Below the pieces are notes generated by a model. The model searched no databases and was not told the origin of the DNA. It worked only from the letters and a program-made list of their open reading frames with translations. Both the position numbers and the translations under genes were made by a program. A DNA stretch of 64,000 nt, from assembly GCF_000007705.1 (NCBI RefSeq), contig NC_005085.1, positions 186,001 to 250,000 of the forward strand. The letters are read 5' to 3'. Each line of letters begins with the position of its first letter. The first letter of the stretch is position 1. The DNA comes from Chromobacterium violaceum ATCC 12472 (GTDB lineage: Bacteria > Pseudomonadota > Gammaproteobacteria > Burkholderiales > Chromobacteriaceae). Shown here in pieces: positions 40,116-48,152 of this stretch.

Positions 40116-40847
40116 ATGGAACACAATAAAATCCTGGTCGTCGACGACGACGCTAAGCTGCGCGAACTGCTGACCCGCTACCTGACCCAGCAGGGTTACA
40201 TCGTGGAAACGCTGCCCGATCCCAAGGACCTGGACCGCAAGCTGGCGCGCAACCGTCCCGATCTGATCGTGCTGGACGTGATGATGCCCGGCGAAGACGG
40301 CCTGGCGGTGGTGCGCCGGCTGCGCGCCCAGGGCGAGACCCTGCCGGTAATCATGCTGACCGCGCGCGGCGAGGACATCGACCGCATCCTGGGCCTGGAA
40401 ATGGGCGCCGACGACTACCTGCCCAAGCCCTTCAACCCGCGCGAGCTGACCGCCCGCATCCAGTCGGTGCTGCGCCGCCACCACGCCACGCCGGCGCTGG
40501 CCGCGCTGCACAACGCCGACGACGTGGTGGAATTCGGCGAGTTCGTGCTCAATCTCGGCCAGCGCGAGCTGCGCCGCGCCGGCCAGCCGGTCTCGCTGAC
40601 CAGCGCCGAATTCGCGGTGCTGTCGGTGCTGGTCAGCCATCCGCGCCGCCCGCTGACCCGCGAGCAGCTGATGGAGCTGGCGCTGGGCAAGGGCAACGGC
40701 GAATCGCTGGACCGCAGCATCGACGTGCACATCTCCCGCCTGCGTAAGGCGCTGGAAAGCGGCGACAGCGACAGCCAGCTGCGCTACATCCAGACGGTTT
40801 GGGGCTACGGCTACGTGTTCGTGCCGGACGGCTCGCCTAGGGAGTAA
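40116..40847 (+). CDS. ompR: OmpR, DNA-binding response regulator
   Basis: The 243-residue product has a receiver (D10-D12, phosphorylated D54 in IVLDVMMPGEDG, T82, K104) and a C-terminal winged-helix domain (about 140-238, with SRLRKALESG and TVWGYGYVF). It closely fits OmpR of proteobacteria, which regulates outer membrane and osmotic or acid responses. It is 3 nt upstream of the EnvZ-type kinase gene, a standard operon. Confidence 0.94.
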   Translation: MEHNKILVVDDDAKLRELLTRYLTQQGYIVETLPDPKDLDRKLARNRPDLIVLDVMMPGEDGLAVVRRLRAQGETLPVIMLTARGEDIDRILGLEMGADDYLPKPFNPRELTARIQSVLRRHHATPALAALHNADDVVEFGEFVLNLGQRELRRAGQPVSLTSAEFAVLSVLVSHPRRPLTREQLMELALGKGNGESLDRSIDVHISRLRKALESGDSDSQLRYIQTVWGYGYVFVPDGSPRE

Positions 40848-40850
40848 GCC

Positions 40851-42185
40851 TTGTTACGCAAGCTGCTGGGTTCCCTGTTTTTCCGGTTGGCGCTGCTAGT
40901 GGTCACCGTGGTGATCACCACCCAGCTGTTCACCATCTGGCTGGCCAACAACGAGCGCCACAAACTGCTGGAGCGGCAGCTGTACATCCAGGTGCTGGAT
41001 ACCTTGTCCTTCCTCGAGGACTCGATGACCGGCATGGTCGACGAGGAGCGGCAGGCCTTCCTCGACAACTACAACCGTCCCGGCCTGCCCAGCCTGCTGC
41101 CGTTCAACGCCGACCGCGGCCAGCAGTTCAGCGAGGATCTGCCCAAGATAGGCGCGATGCTGGCGCAAAGGCTGTCGCACGACCTGAACGAGCCGGTGCA
41201 GGCCCATTACGCGCGCCGGGTCGACCACAGCGAGCTGTGGGTGCACGTCCATGTGCTGGATCAGCCGTACTGGCTGGTGATTCCCTTCGGCCGCTACCGC
41301 GACCGCATGATCAGCCCGATGCTGCAGGCGTCCCTGCTGGCGGCGCTGTTCGCCACGCTGCTGGCCTCGCTGATGGCCTGGCGCATCACGCGGCCGATCA
41401 GCCAGGTGGTGCAGGCCAGCCGCCAACTGGCGGGCGGCTCGATGCCGCAGGCGATTCCGGAAACCGGCCCGCGCGAGATGCAGCTCCTGGCGCACAACTT
41501 CAACGGCATGGCCCAGGCGCTGGACAACGCCGCGCGCGAGCGGCGGCTGATGCTGGCCGGGCTGTCGCACGACCTGCGCACGCCGCTGACCCGGCTGAAG
41601 CTGACGCTGGAGATGCAGGAAGCCAGCACCGACCAGCACGACATGCTGTCCGACATCGACGAGTTGTCGCGCATCGTCCGCCAGTTCATCGACTTTGCCC
41701 GCGCCGAGGAAACCAGCCGGCTGGAGCCAGTGGCGCTGGCCGACCTGGCCGCCAGCGTGGTCGCGCGCTTCCGGCGCGAGGACATGGACGTGCGCCTGGA
41801 CATCCGCGACGAAATCGAGCTCAAGGCCGATGCGCTGGCGCTGGAGCGGCTGCTGAGCAATCTGTTGGAGAACGCGCGCCGCTACGGCCGCCCGCCGGTG
41901 ATCGTCAGGCTGGAGAAAGCCGCCGGCGAAGCCGCGCTCAGCGTGATCGACCACGGCGACGGCATCCCGGCCGCGCTGCGCGAAACCGCGCTGGCGCCGT
42001 TCGAACGGCTGGCCGAACACCGCGGCACCGACGGCGGCAGCGGCCTCGGCCTCGCCATCGTCTCCCGGGTTGCCAAGCAGCACGGCGGCGCGCTGGAGCT
42101 CACCGACGAGGACGGCGGCTTCAAGGTGGCCATCCGCCTGCCGCTCAGCGAAAGCGCAGCATCATCCACAGCCCGGCCAGGCTGA
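40851..42185 (+). CDS. envZ: EnvZ-type sensor histidine kinase
   Basis: Partner kinase of OmpR. The 444-residue product starts at a TTG (no ATG fits; AGGGAG lies upstream), with a transmembrane segment at 10-30, a periplasmic sensor of about 125 residues, a second segment at 156-178, a HAMP domain, phospho-accepting His240 in GLSHDLRTPLTRLK, and an ATPase domain with the N box NLLENARRYGRPP, DHGDGIP and GSGLGLAIV. Its last 41 nt overlap the convergent small transporter gene. Confidence 0.93.
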   Translation: MLRKLLGSLFFRLALLVVTVVITTQLFTIWLANNERHKLLERQLYIQVLDTLSFLEDSMTGMVDEERQAFLDNYNRPGLPSLLPFNADRGQQFSEDLPKIGAMLAQRLSHDLNEPVQAHYARRVDHSELWVHVHVLDQPYWLVIPFGRYRDRMISPMLQASLLAALFATLLASLMAWRITRPISQVVQASRQLAGGSMPQAIPETGPREMQLLAHNFNGMAQALDNAARERRLMLAGLSHDLRTPLTRLKLTLEMQEASTDQHDMLSDIDELSRIVRQFIDFARAEETSRLEPVALADLAASVVARFRREDMDVRLDIRDEIELKADALALERLLSNLLENARRYGRPPVIVRLEKAAGEAALSVIDHGDGIPAALRETALAPFERLAEHRGTDGGSGLGLAIVSRVAKQHGGALELTDEDGGFKVAIRLPLSESAASSTARPG

Positions 42186-42561
42186 GCCCCAGGCCGGCCA
42201 GCCTGGCCGGCGACACCTGTTCGCGGAACAGCCAGTAGCCAAGCGGCAGCAGCAGCGCGGTGCTCAGCACATTGGAGCTGAGCGCCGCGTAGCCCAGGTT
42301 CCAGCCGGCGCGGTAGGCCAGCAGGAAGCCCATCTCGATGCCCAATATCCCCAAGGCCACGCCCAGGCTGCTCCAGTTCAGCGCCGACATGCCGCGCTGC
42401 CCCGCCGGCAGCCACCACATGCCCGCCAGGCACAGCAGCATCGCCAGGCCGTAGCTGACCGCCAGCGAAAAAAAGGGGTTCAGCGCCTGCGGCATCTGCT
42501 TGATCGACAAGTGGTAAACGACGGAACCCGCCACGGCCAGCAATAGTGCGGCGAAAAACAT
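42145..42561 (-). CDS. Small DMT/EamA-type transporter (half-size)
   Basis: The 138-residue product has four hydrophobic segments and a single EamA/SMR-like repeat, starting MFFAALLLAVAGSVVYHL. It is about half the size of a standard 10-TM EamA exporter, so it probably works as a dimer. The substrate is unknown. It overlaps the 3' end of envZ by 41 nt and is divergent from a LysR gene. Confidence 0.75.
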   Translation of the reverse strand: MFFAALLLAVAGSVVYHLSIKQMPQALNPFFSLAVSYGLAMLLCLAGMWWLPAGQRGMSALNWSSLGVALGILGIEMGFLLAYRAGWNLGYAALSSNVLSTALLLPLGYWLFREQVSPARLAGLGLSLAGLWMMLRFR

Positions 42562-42662
42562 GTCCTTCTCCCGGCAGCAATCGATATCGACAGTCCGATG
42601 CTAAACATTCGCTGCCGTTATAGGTAGACTGGAAAAACAGAGCACTGTTATAAGAAAACGAT

Positions 42663-43526
42663 ATGACCGGCGACATCGACACCGGGCTGCTGCGCGCGCT
42701 GGCCGCCGTGGCCCGCCACGGCAGCATCAACCGCGCCGCCGCCGAACTGGGCCATAGCCAGCCGGCCTTGAGCCTGCAGCTGCGCAAGCTGGAGCGGCAC
42801 TGCGGCCAGACCTTGCTGCAACGCTCCACCCGCGGCGTGACGCTGACGCCGGCCGGCCAGGCGCTGCTGCCCTACGCCGAGCGCATCGTCTGCCTGGCGG
42901 AACAGATGCTGCCGGGCGCGCCGGCCGCCGCCGCGCGCTCCTGCCGGGTCGGGCTGATAGAAGACGTGGTCAGCCGCCACCTGCCCCGCGTGCTGGCCGA
43001 TTTCGCCGCCGCCCGTCCAGGCCTGAAACTGGAAGCCAGAGTCGCGCCGGGAAGGGAACTCAGCGCCGCCTACCGCCGCGGGGAACTGGATCTGCTGATC
43101 GCCAACCCGCGCCTGTGCGGGCTGGAGCAGGCGCCGGCCTGGTCGATGGAATGCGCGCTGCCGTGGCTGGCGGCCGGCGGCGTCTGTCCCGACGAGGACG
43201 AGCTGCCGCTGGTGCTGTTCGCCGCGCCATGCAGCTGGCGCGACGCGATGCTGCAGGCGCTGCAATTGGCCGGCCGCCGCCACCGGGTGGTATTCGAGAG
43301 CTCTAGCCTGCTGGCGGTGCAGGCCGCGCTGGAAGCGGGGCTCGGCGTCGGCGCCTTGCTCCCCGACGTCGCCAACGACGCGCTGCGGCCGTTGCCGCCG
43401 GGCTGCCTGCCCGCCTTGCCGCCGGTGCCGCTGGCGCTGTACCGGCATGCCGGCCGCGACGGCGATCCCGAGCTGGAAACGCTCAGCCGGCTGTTCTTCC
43501 GCGAATTGAGCCGCCTGTCCGCCTAA
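42663..43526 (+). CDS. LysR-family transcriptional regulator
   Basis: The 287-residue product has the LysR HTH near the N-terminus (HGSINRAAAELGHSQPALSLQ, residues about 20-40) and a type 2 periplasmic-binding effector domain. It is divergent from the small EamA gene, with 101 bp between, and ends 4 nt inside the stop of the convergent EamA gene. The usual LysR rule would make the divergent transporter a target. Ligand unknown. Confidence 0.92.
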   Translation: MTGDIDTGLLRALAAVARHGSINRAAAELGHSQPALSLQLRKLERHCGQTLLQRSTRGVTLTPAGQALLPYAERIVCLAEQMLPGAPAAAARSCRVGLIEDVVSRHLPRVLADFAAARPGLKLEARVAPGRELSAAYRRGELDLLIANPRLCGLEQAPAWSMECALPWLAAGGVCPDEDELPLVLFAAPCSWRDAMLQALQLAGRRHRVVFESSSLLAVQAALEAGLGVGALLPDVANDALRPLPPGCLPALPPVPLALYRHAGRDGDPELETLSRLFFRELSRLSA

Positions 43527-44386
43527 CGCCGCGCGTTGAGCGCCAATACCCCGGCCAGGATCAGCGCCGCGCCCAGCACCATCCCGGCGCCGATGGCCTC
43601 GCCGAGAAACAGCGCGCCCCACAGCACGCCGAACACCGGCACCAGGTAAGTGACGCCGCTGGCGCGGGTGGCGCCCAGGCGGTTGATCAGGCGGTAGAAA
43701 ATCAGATAGGCCAACGCGGTGCAAAACGCCGCCAGCAGCAGCAAGGCGGTCCAGGCCTGCGGCGGCGGCGGGAGCGCCGGCCAGCTTAGCCATGCCAGCG
43801 GCAGCATCAGCAGCGCGCCGCTGGCCAATCCGCCGCAAGCGGTCACCAGGGGCGGCATGCCGGGCAGCCAGCGCCTGGCCATGTGCCCGGCCCAGCCGTA
43901 GCTGGCGGTGGCGCCCAGCATCGCCAGCACCGGCGCCAGCGAACGGACCTCGAAACGCGCGCCGTGTCCGGCCAGCAGCGCCAACACGCCGGCCAAGCCT
44001 AGGCCCAGCCCGGCCATCCGCCGCGGCGACAGCCGCTCGCCGGCCAGCGGCCACGCCCACAGCGCGGTCATCAGCGGCGTGGTGGCGTTCAGCACCGAGG
44101 CCATGCCGGCCGGCAAGGATAGCTGCGCCCAGGCGATCAGGCTGAATGGAAACGCGGTGAAAAACACGCCGACCGCGGCCACCGGCAGCCAGTTATCGCG
44201 CCACAGCGGCCACAAGCCGCGCCACAACAGCAAGGGCAGCAGCAGACAGGCGGCCAGGCCCACCCGCAGCGCGATCAGCGGCAGCGGCCCGAAAGCCGGC
44301 GCGGCGACGCGCATGAACAGGAAAGATCCGCCCCACAGCGCCGCCAGCAGCGCAAGCCAGGCGAACTCCCGCTTCTGCCCGCTCAC
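43523..44386 (-). CDS. EamA/DMT superfamily exporter
   Basis: The 287-residue product has ten hydrophobic segments in two EamA repeats (start WLALLAALWGGSFLFMR, then PLMTALWAWPLAGERLS and YLVPVFGVLWGALFLGE). Substrates of such exporters are amino acids or metabolites; none is indicated here. The start is a GTG at 44386 overlapping the stop of the AraC-MGMT gene (GTGA), so it is coupled to it. Confidence 0.87.
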   Translation of the reverse strand: MSGQKREFAWLALLAALWGGSFLFMRVAAPAFGPLPLIALRVGLAACLLLPLLLWRGLWPLWRDNWLPVAAVGVFFTAFPFSLIAWAQLSLPAGMASVLNATTPLMTALWAWPLAGERLSPRRMAGLGLGLAGVLALLAGHGARFEVRSLAPVLAMLGATASYGWAGHMARRWLPGMPPLVTACGGLASGALLMLPLAWLSWPALPPPPQAWTALLLLAAFCTALAYLIFYRLINRLGATRASGVTYLVPVFGVLWGALFLGEAIGAGMVLGAALILAGVLALNARR

Positions 44387-45258
44387 GCCGTCGCTTCCTC
44401 GCGGCTCAGCCGCGCGCTCTCCCAGCCGATCAGGTCCAGCTTGCGTTCCTCGCCCCAGCGGTAGCCGCCCACCGCGCCCTCGGCGCGGATCACCCGGTGG
44501 CAGGGAATCAGCCAGGCCACCGGATTGGCGCCCACCGCGTTGCCCACCGCGCGCGCGGCGCCCGGCCGCCCGATCTTTTCCGCCAGCTGGCCATAGCCGA
44601 TCAAACCGCCGTAGGGCACGGTCAACAAGGCCCGCCACACCTGGATCTGGAAATTGCTGCCCTGCACCCGGAGCGCCAGCGGCGGGCCGTCCGCCTCGGC
44701 CAGCGGATCGAACAGCCGGCGGCACAGCGCGCCTCCCTGGCCGGGTACATGGCGCAGCGCGGCGCGCGGCCATTGCGCGCGCAGCCAGGCTTCGGCCTCG
44801 CCGTCTCCGGACAAGAACTGCAGCGCGCACACGCCGCGCGCGGTCTGCGCCAGCAAGACCGGGCCGAAGCGGGTGGATTCGACGCTCCAGGCGATGTCCA
44901 GCCCGGCGCCGCCCTGCTGGTATTCGCCGGGCGTCATCGCCTCCAGCGTGACGAACAGATCGTGCAGCCGGCCGCCGCCGGACAGGCCCAGCTCGTGCGA
45001 CAAGGGCAGCACCGGCGCGCCGGCCGCCAGCCGCGCCTTGGCCGCCTCGCAGGTCAGCTGCTGGATGAAGCGCTTGGGGCTGACGCCGGCCCAGCGGCTG
45101 AACAACCGCTGCAGCCGCGATTCCGACAGGCAGAGCGCGGCGGCCACCTCGGCCAGCTGCGGCTGCTCGCCGGCATGGGCGACCAGGTAGCGGATCGCGT
45201 CGCGGACGCGGGCGTAGTCGCGGCCGGCCTCGGCATCGGCGGACAGCATGGCTTCCAT
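44383..45258 (-). CDS. AraC-domain methylated-DNA--protein-cysteine methyltransferase
   Basis: The 291-residue product joins an AraC HTH domain (about 1-115, with LAEVAAALCLSESRLQRLFS) to an O6-methylguanine-DNA methyltransferase domain with active Cys253 in IPCHRVIRAEG. It corresponds to the C-terminal two thirds of E. coli Ada but lacks the N-terminal zinc-binding phosphotriester domain, so it should repair O6-methylguanine but not sense methyl phosphotriesters. It could still bind DNA as a regulator. It lies between a DUF1203 gene and an EamA gene. Confidence 0.9.
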   Translation of the reverse strand: MEAMLSADAEAGRDYARVRDAIRYLVAHAGEQPQLAEVAAALCLSESRLQRLFSRWAGVSPKRFIQQLTCEAAKARLAAGAPVLPLSHELGLSGGGRLHDLFVTLEAMTPGEYQQGGAGLDIAWSVESTRFGPVLLAQTARGVCALQFLSGDGEAEAWLRAQWPRAALRHVPGQGGALCRRLFDPLAEADGPPLALRVQGSNFQIQVWRALLTVPYGGLIGYGQLAEKIGRPGAARAVGNAVGANPVAWLIPCHRVIRAEGAVGGYRWGEERKLDLIGWESARLSREEATA

Positions 45259-45259
45259 G

Positions 45260-45739
45260 TCATTGGCTCCGGTTCAGCCGCAGCGCATAGCAGCCGTGCG
45301 CGGGAAAACGCAGCATCGCGAACGCGATTTCCGGCCGCGCCGCCCAGCGCGCCAGCATCGCCTCCGCCTCTCGCGTCGGCAGCAAAACCGCTTCCAGCAT
45401 CGCTTGCCCGCTGTCATAGGCGCGCAGCGCCACGCCCTCGCCGAGGTAGGCGTCTTCGCCGGCGCGGCGCAGCAGCGCCGACAGCCCGGGCAAAGCCGCC
45501 GACTGCGGCTCCGCGGCCAGGAAAACCGGTCCGTACTCGCGGTAGGGGCCGGCTTGGCGGAACGGGCTGTAGCTCGCCAGGATCAGCGCTTCGCCCGGCC
45601 GGGCGCGGCGCAGCGCGTCGCGGAACGGTTCGCCGCCTGCGGCCGCCCGCCGGCATACCGGCTGGCCGAGCGCGTCGACGCCTTCGCGCCGCGCCCGCTC
45701 GACGAAAGCCGGGTCCAGGGTTTCCACTTGCCAGGCCAT
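45260..45739 (-). CDS. DUF1203 domain-containing protein
   Basis: The 159-residue product starts MAWQVETLDPAFVER and includes CRRAAAGGEPFRDALRRARPGEALILASYSPF-type residues and PYREYGPVFLA, characteristic of DUF1203. Function is unknown; similar genes often sit beside AraC/MGMT genes. AAGGAGAG precedes the ATG at 45739. It runs into the next gene with a one-base gap. Confidence 0.85.
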   Translation of the reverse strand: MAWQVETLDPAFVERARREGVDALGQPVCRRAAAGGEPFRDALRRARPGEALILASYSPFRQAGPYREYGPVFLAAEPQSAALPGLSALLRRAGEDAYLGEGVALRAYDSGQAMLEAVLLPTREAEAMLARWAARPEIAFAMLRFPAHGCYALRLNRSQ

Positions 45740-45827
45740 GCCGCTCTCCTTCGAATCATTGCGATGTCCGAAGTCTATGGCGGCGCGCGTCCGGCGGCGA
45801 CCCGATTCTTGCCGTCTTCGCGAGTAA

Positions 45828-46430
45828 TCAGCCGGCGTGCAGCAGCGAGTACTGGATTTCCGACAGCGCCTGCGGCACGCGGATGAAGGACAGCGGCCGT
45901 CCCAGCAGCCGCGCCATGTGCGAGGTGGAGAACAAGCCGCACAGCTCATGGTGGCCGTTGAAGGCATTCACTTCCACCACCAGTGCGTGCTGGCGGCCCA
46001 GATGCCGCATGGTGGCGATCAGCTGGCCGACGCTGGCGGCGGCCACGTCGGCCAGGTTCAGCGCATCCAGCCGGCTGCGGGGCGTCATCACATCGGCGAT
46101 CTGGATGTCGGCGTGATGCTTGCCATGCTCCTTCATGCACTGGATGGGCCGCTCGCCCAGCAGGTCGACCGCGGTGACGAGGCCGAGCAGGCTGCCGTCG
46201 TCGTCGTGGACGAACAGCAGGCGGATGCCGTGGCTGACCATGCGCTGGTGGGCTTCGCGCAAATCGGCGTCGGCGCGTATGCCTATCGGGTTGACCAGCC
46301 TCAGATCGGTCATCACGCTCAAGGCCGGGCTGTCCATGTCTATCGGCGGGTGGGGGCGCTGGTCCAGTCTCACCAGGTCGGTGGTGCGCGGCAGAGTCAG
46401 GGTGGGCAAGGGAGAAAAATCTTTAGCCAT
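45828..46430 (-). CDS. CBS-domain protein
   Basis: The 200-residue product starts MAKDFSPLPTLTLPRTTD and has a CBS pair (about 45-195, with DADLREAHQRMVSHGIRLLFVHD and IADVMTPRSRLDALN). CBS pairs usually bind adenosine ligands or regulate partners; no catalytic domain is attached. GAGGAG precedes the ATG at 46430. It is divergent from the UbiC-fold/PheC operon across a 161-bp gap. Confidence 0.85.
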   Translation of the reverse strand: MAKDFSPLPTLTLPRTTDLVRLDQRPHPPIDMDSPALSVMTDLRLVNPIGIRADADLREAHQRMVSHGIRLLFVHDDDGSLLGLVTAVDLLGERPIQCMKEHGKHHADIQIADVMTPRSRLDALNLADVAAASVGQLIATMRHLGRQHALVVEVNAFNGHHELCGLFSTSHMARLLGRPLSFIRVPQALSEIQYSLLHAG

Positions 46431-46591
46431 GGCGGCTCCTCGCAGGGCAGACTCGGAAAGGCGGAAACGGGCCGGCCCGCCCAGTGCGGTCGACCCTGTT
46501 TTCAACTTAGCGGAAATCCGCCGCCTAGTATTGAACTTTGCGTTTACTATCGCCCTCATTAGTGTGTTTATTCTACTTTTGGTGAAAATCG

Positions 46592-47323
46592 ATGAAGCAT
46601 CTCGTCCCGACTGTCTCCGACTCCACCCGACTGCGCCGACGGTTGTCGGCCTGGATGCTGCCCGCCGCGCTGCTGCTGGGCGGCCAGGCCCACGCCGACG
46701 CCTGGTCCTACCCGGGCTGGCAGGATGGCGCTGCCACCCGCGTCAAGGCGCAGGCGCTGCTGCAGACGCTGAACGCGACGCTGCTGAGCAATCCCAGCGC
46801 CACCCGCACGCTGCAGCAATGGTGCGGCGACCACAAGCTGGCCCCCGAAGCCCGCATCCGCGCGTTGCGCGACACCGCCACCCGCAAGCCCGCCGACGCC
46901 GAAATCCGCCAGCAACTGCGGGTGGGCGCCGACGAGCCGATAGGCTACCGCCGCGTGCAGCTGGCCTGCGGCGACCGCGTGCTGTCGGAAGCCGACAACT
47001 GGTACGTGCCCTCGCGGCTGACCGTCGAGATGAACCGCCTGCTGGACACCAGCGACACGCCGTTCGGCACCGCGGTCAAGGCGCTGAATTTCACCCGCCG
47101 CACCGAAAGCGCCAAACTGCTGTGGTCGCCGCTGCCGCAGGGCTGGGAAACCCGCCCGCTGCCCACCGCGGACGCCGGGCGCGGCCTGGACATCCCGGAA
47201 CAGGTGCTGCAGCACCGCGCGGTGCTGTACAAGGACGGCAACACGCCGTTCAGCCTGGTGGTGGAAACCTACCGCCGCGACCTGTTCGCCTTTGCGCTGA
47301 ACCCGCAGGAAAACGGCCGATGA
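46592..47323 (+). CDS. Secreted chorismate-lyase (UbiC)-fold protein
   Basis: The 243-residue product has a signal peptide (about 1-36, ending GGQAHA) and then a domain resembling chorismate pyruvate-lyase: GYRRVQL near Arg120 aligns with the catalytic Arg of E. coli UbiC, WYVPSRLT and DTPFGTAV match its fold, and SLVVETYR (Glu225) aligns with its catalytic Glu. The alignment is by eye. It is translationally coupled to pheC (ATGA), whose product is also periplasmic. Substrate could be chorismate or prephenate; true activity is unproven. Confidence 0.65.
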   Translation: MKHLVPTVSDSTRLRRRLSAWMLPAALLLGGQAHADAWSYPGWQDGAATRVKAQALLQTLNATLLSNPSATRTLQQWCGDHKLAPEARIRALRDTATRKPADAEIRQQLRVGADEPIGYRRVQLACGDRVLSEADNWYVPSRLTVEMNRLLDTSDTPFGTAVKALNFTRRTESAKLLWSPLPQGWETRPLPTADAGRGLDIPEQVLQHRAVLYKDGNTPFSLVVETYRRDLFAFALNPQENGR

Positions 47324-48090
47324 GCGGCCGCCGGATCGCCGCCGCCTGCCTGGCGGCGCTGCTGCTGAGTCCGGCCGCCCAGGCCGACCGGCTGGACGAC
47401 ATCCTCGCCCGCGGCGAACTGCGCGTCGGCACCACCGGCGACTACCTGCCGTTCAGCGGCCGCGACGCCGCCAGCGGGCAATACCGCGGCCTGGACATCG
47501 ACATGGCCGAGGACCTGGCGCGCGCGCTGGGCGTGAAGCTGCAGCTGGTGCCCACCAGTTGGCCGACGCTGATGCGCGACCAGCGCGACGGCAAGTTCGA
47601 CATCGCGATGAGCGGCATATCCGTCAGCCTGGAGCGCCAGAAGCAGGCGTTGTATTCCGCCGCCTACCTGAACGACGGCAAGACGCCGATCGCCCGCTGC
47701 GAGAACGCGGCCCGCTTCCAGACGCTGGAACAGCTGAACAGCAAGCAAACGCGGCTGGCGGTCAACCCCGGCGGCACCAACGAGCGTTTCGCCCGTCAGC
47801 GCCTGCCCAATGCCAGTTTGACGGTTTTCCCCGACAATACGCGAATTTTCCAGCAGATCATCGATGGAAAAGCCGACGCCATGGTGACCGACGCGGTGGA
47901 AACCCGCTACCAGCAGAAACTGCATCCGGAGCTGTGCGCGATCCACCCGGACAAACCGTTCGACTTCTCGCAGAAAGCCTACCTGTTGCCCAACGACTGG
48001 CGCTGGAAAGCCTGGGTCGACCAATGGCTGAGCCAGCGGCTGCAGGACGGCGGCTTCGCCAGGCTGTCCGCCAAGTGGCTGGGCCAATAG
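47320..48090 (+). CDS. pheC: Periplasmic cyclohexadienyl dehydratase (PheC)
   Basis: Converts prephenate to phenylpyruvate and arogenate to phenylalanine outside the cytoplasm. The 256-residue product has a signal peptide (about 1-22, ending AQADR) and closely follows the known Pseudomonas PheC, with GELRVGTTGDYLPFS, KFDIAMSGISVSLERQ, VNPGGTNERFARQ and HPELCAIHPDKPFDF. It belongs to the solute-binding protein fold. A terminator follows 34 nt later. The gene is coupled to the upstream UbiC-fold gene. Confidence 0.9.
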   Translation: MSGRRIAAACLAALLLSPAAQADRLDDILARGELRVGTTGDYLPFSGRDAASGQYRGLDIDMAEDLARALGVKLQLVPTSWPTLMRDQRDGKFDIAMSGISVSLERQKQALYSAAYLNDGKTPIARCENAARFQTLEQLNSKQTRLAVNPGGTNERFARQRLPNASLTVFPDNTRIFQQIIDGKADAMVTDAVETRYQQKLHPELCAIHPDKPFDFSQKAYLLPNDWRWKAWVDQWLSQRLQDGGFARLSAKWLGQ

Positions 48091-48124
48091 GCCGCTCCGG
48101 CCGGTTCTGCGCCCGCAAACCATG

Positions 48125-48152
48125 AAAAAACCGCCCGAAAGGGCGGTTTTTT
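48125..48152. terminator. Bidirectional intrinsic terminator
   Basis: AAAAAACCGCCC pairs with GGGCGGTTTTTT around a GAAA loop (stem CCGCCC 48131-48136, GGGCGG 48141-48146). It ends the pheC operon and serves the convergent waaA gene. Confidence 0.95.
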
